From Alphaproteobacteria bacterium (GTDB taxonomy: Bacteria > Pseudomonadota > Alphaproteobacteria > Paracaedibacterales > CAIULA01), in contig JAIEMR010000024.1 in the NCBI GenBank assembly GCA_019751935.1, positions 1 to 8,523 of the forward strand: DNA of 8,523 bases. Reading direction: 5' to 3'. The notes beneath the pieces were generated by a model. That model made no database searches and was not told the DNA's origin. It saw nothing but the letters and a program-made list of their open reading frames with translations. Below are positions 7,076-8,523 of the stretch, piece by piece; the first letter of the stretch is position 1, and the number at the start of each line of letters is the position of its first letter. The position numbers and the translations under genes are program-made.

Positions 7076-8273
7076 AAGCTTCTTGCTGGTTTTGGATGAG
7101 AGTATTATACATTTTATTTTTTTGGATTATTTCAAGAAAATTAGCAAATAAGTATTCAGAATCTTGAGGACCTGGAGCTGCTTCAGGATGAAACTGAACG
7201 CATAAAATGGGTTTTTTCTTAACGGAAAACCCTTCTATTGAACCATCAAATAAAGAAATATGAGTAATTTCTATTTCAGCACTTTTATCTTTGAAACTCA
7301 CTACGAACTCATGATTTTGCGAAGTAATGTGAATTTTTTTAGTCTGGAGATCTTGAACAGGGTGGTTAATTCCATGGTGTCCACAAGGCATCTTTTCAAT
7401 CGTTCCTCCTATAGAAAGAGCAATCATTTGGTGACCTAAACATATACCAAATAGAGGAACTTGCAAATTTATAAGAGAATCTAAAGTCTGCTTTATTCTC
7501 AAAAAAGTTTGTCGAGGATCCCCAGGCCCATTTGAAAGAACAACCCCATCGGGAGAGTAACTTAAAATTTCTTCAAGAGAAGAATCTCCAGACAACACTG
7601 TCACCAAGCATCCCAAGTCACATAATTTTCTTAGAATAGACTGCTTAACTCCAAAATCCAAAACAACAATTTTGAAGGTTTCCATACAAGGCGCAGACTT
7701 GCTCCACGAATGATCTGACCAACTGTAAACTTCCTTCTTAACTATCTGACTAAAATCACTTCCTATTAAACCATTATCTTGCTTTGCCTTGTTCTTTAAA
7801 AAATTAAGCTTTTCTTCACTTAGACCTTCTTTCCAATACCCTATAGAAGCTTTTAAAGATCCTTTAGAAGTTCTAATTAGCTTTACAATGTCACGGGTAT
7901 CAATTTCAGCAATTCCCACTATTTTTTTCTCATAAAGCCAAGTTTCTAGATCTTTTTTAGCCCTATAATTGGAAGGCAAAGATACAACTGAACGAAAAAT
8001 GACACCTTGGATTAAAGGATGCTCAGCCTCGTTGTCTTCATCATTAATTCCTACATTTCCAATATGAGGAAAAGTAAAAGTTACAATTTGGCCGGCATAA
8101 GATGGATCAGTCATTGCCTCTTGATAACCTGTCATAGCCGTATTGAAACACAGCTCTCCTGTAGTAATATCAGGATACCCAAAGCCTAAACCTAAAAAAT
8201 AATCCCCAGTTTCAAGCACTAAAGCTGCATTAAAATGTTTTAAATAATAAAGATGATCGCGATGAATTTGCAT
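7059..8273 (-). CDS. carA: Carbamoyl-phosphate synthase small subunit (glutamine amidotransferase)
   Basis: CarA hydrolyses glutamine and channels ammonia to CarB. The N-terminal small-subunit domain (about 16-150) shows C-F-N-T-A-M-T-G-Y-Q-E (42-52), D-P-S-Y-A-G-Q-I-V (56-64), T-F-P-H-I-G-N-V-G (67-75) and I-D-T-R (124-127). The class I amidotransferase domain (about 200-390) has S-N-G-P-G-D-P (247-253), nucleophile C278 in G-I-C-L-G-H-Q, G-H-H-G-I-N-H-P-V (298-306), S-Q-N-H-E (318-322), and the H362/E364 pair in Q-F-H-P-E. All catalytic residues are present, so activity is expected. At 404 residues it exceeds E. coli CarA (382) through short N- and C-terminal extensions. The ATG at 8273 is the only reasonable start; its Shine-Dalgarno is weak (an AAGAAA-like stretch). 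The 3' end overlaps carB by 17 nt in another frame, implying translational coupling. The protein reads as alphaproteobacterial. No attenuator or PyrR-type leader is visible in the ~100 bases upstream. Confidence 0.96.
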   Translation of the reverse strand: MQIHRDHLYYLKHFNAALVLETGDYFLGLGFGYPDITTGELCFNTAMTGYQEAMTDPSYAGQIVTFTFPHIGNVGINDEDNEAEHPLIQGVIFRSVVSLPSNYRAKKDLETWLYEKKIVGIAEIDTRDIVKLIRTSKGSLKASIGYWKEGLSEEKLNFLKNKAKQDNGLIGSDFSQIVKKEVYSWSDHSWSKSAPCMETFKIVVLDFGVKQSILRKLCDLGCLVTVLSGDSSLEEILSYSPDGVVLSNGPGDPRQTFLRIKQTLDSLINLQVPLFGICLGHQMIALSIGGTIEKMPCGHHGINHPVQDLQTKKIHITSQNHEFVVSFKDKSAEIEITHISLFDGSIEGFSVKKKPILCVQFHPEAAPGPQDSEYLFANFLEIIQKNKMYNTLIQNQQEAYAASF

Positions 8274-8294
8274 GATTATATTTTCTTAAACAAA

Positions 8295-8400
8295 CTAATC
8301 AAGCTCAAACTGATCTTGATAATCTTCCTTTAGACTTATATCTTGCTCTCTTTTGTCTAACAAACAACGTCCCACAATTAAAAAATCTAACTCTGAGCAA
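8295..8400 (-). CDS. 3' end of an unidentified gene upstream of carA, cut near 8380-8410
   Basis: A minus-strand frame ends at TAG (8297-8295), 21 bases before the carA ATG, in the spacing expected of an operon. Its tail reads D-F-L-I-V-G-R-C-L-L-D-K-R-E-Q-D and ends E-D-Y-Q-D-Q-F-E-L-D, a plausible acidic C-terminus. The frame stays open to 8423, but the sequence right of about 8400 has different composition and codes on the other strand, so the gene appears truncated there. The F-L-I-V-G-R run recalls the phosphate-binding segment near the end of OMP decarboxylase (PyrF). That would suit a pyrimidine cluster, but about ten residues are too few to name the gene. A chance open frame is also possible. 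Confidence 0.4.
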
Positions 8401-8523
8401 TATCCATAAAGACGCCACGGTGATTATTAATTACACCGGCACTGGCACCGCCAGCTTTAGCGATGTGGTGATCTCGGGCGGCCAAGATGGGCAATTTGAT
8501 ACCTTCCGCGACCGTATTTTGTT
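8384..8523 (+). CDS. Interior fragment of a surface-type beta-rich protein (choice-of-anchor A-like), both ends missing
   Basis: The plus-strand frame from about 8384 to the window edge reads L-T-L-S-N-I-H-K-D-A-T-V-I-I-N-Y-T-G-T-G, then a segment containing S-G-G-Q-D-G and D-T-F-R-D-R-I-L. It resembles the part of choice-of-anchor A / ice-binding-like surface domains where a hydrophobic strand (A-T-V-I-I-N) is followed by G/T/S-rich strands and an R-I-L-F-N type strand. That match is from memory and moderate. Codons are rich in third-position G and C (GCC, GGC, ACC, GTG), unlike the AT-rich carAB block. No start codon or Shine-Dalgarno fits, so the sequence enters in the middle of the gene. 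It faces the opposite way to carA and seems joined to the carA upstream region by a breakpoint. Confidence 0.5.

Noticed and set aside
8411..8523. Minus-strand frame open through the right edge and ending just inside the AT-rich side
   Set aside because: It is the antisense of the plus-strand frame, which has the better third-position GC bias and a surface-protein-like pattern. The minus frame also does not join in frame with the gene end at 8295.
1..8523. CRISPR array, insertion sequence, integrase, toxin-antitoxin pair, tRNA or rRNA
   Set aside because: Reading both strands shows no regularly spaced direct repeats, transposase motifs or structured RNA genes. Apart from the gene fragments and the palindromes, the genes are ordinary metabolic and envelope families.

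Overview
The window looks like a piece of an AT-rich alphaproteobacterial genome, most likely a host-associated lineage of the Holosporales/Rickettsiales kind. The half-transporter at 972-2729 and the small carbamoyl-phosphate synthetase subunit both read as alphaproteobacterial proteins, and base composition is low in GC over most of the window. The assignment comes from recalled family patterns, not from a search.

Layout. Positions 1-687 (minus) hold the N-terminal 229 codons of an exported serine beta-lactamase-like hydrolase that runs off the left edge and starts at a TTG. Positions 688-971 are a divergent intergenic spacer dominated by a roughly 100-nt imperfect palindrome (788-889). Positions 972-2729 (plus) encode a complete MsbA-type ABC exporter. 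It is followed after two bases by an 11-codon reading frame that may be the stump of a downstream gene. From 2761 to about 8380 everything reads leftwards as one compact, AT-rich operon: the 3' end of an unidentified gene (8295 to about 8400), carA (7059-8273), carB (3932-7075, overlapping carA by 17 nt) and a membrane-anchored SGNH/GDSL hydrolase (2761-3930, one base after carB). Near 8380-8410 composition jumps abruptly from about 31% GC (8281-8400) to about 51% GC (8401-8520). The last ~120 bases carry the interior of an unrelated plus-strand gene resembling a surface or adhesin beta-domain protein.

How the genes fit together. CarA supplies ammonia from glutamine to CarB, which makes carbamoyl phosphate for pyrimidines and arginine. 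Overlap and one-base spacing imply translational coupling of carA, carB and the hydrolase. The transporter and the beta-lactamase-like protein are cell-envelope functions, divergently arranged and not obviously linked to carbamoyl phosphate.

The main points of interest are four. The C-terminal allosteric (MGS-like) domain of CarB is shortened and lacks recognisable effector-site motifs. An SGNH hydrolase is coupled to carAB. An intergenic palindromic element lies between the divergent genes. The AT-rich carAB block has an apparently broken gene at its right edge and possibly another at its left, which could mean an inserted segment, a rearrangement or an assembly chimera. I see no evidence for a wholly new multi-gene system.
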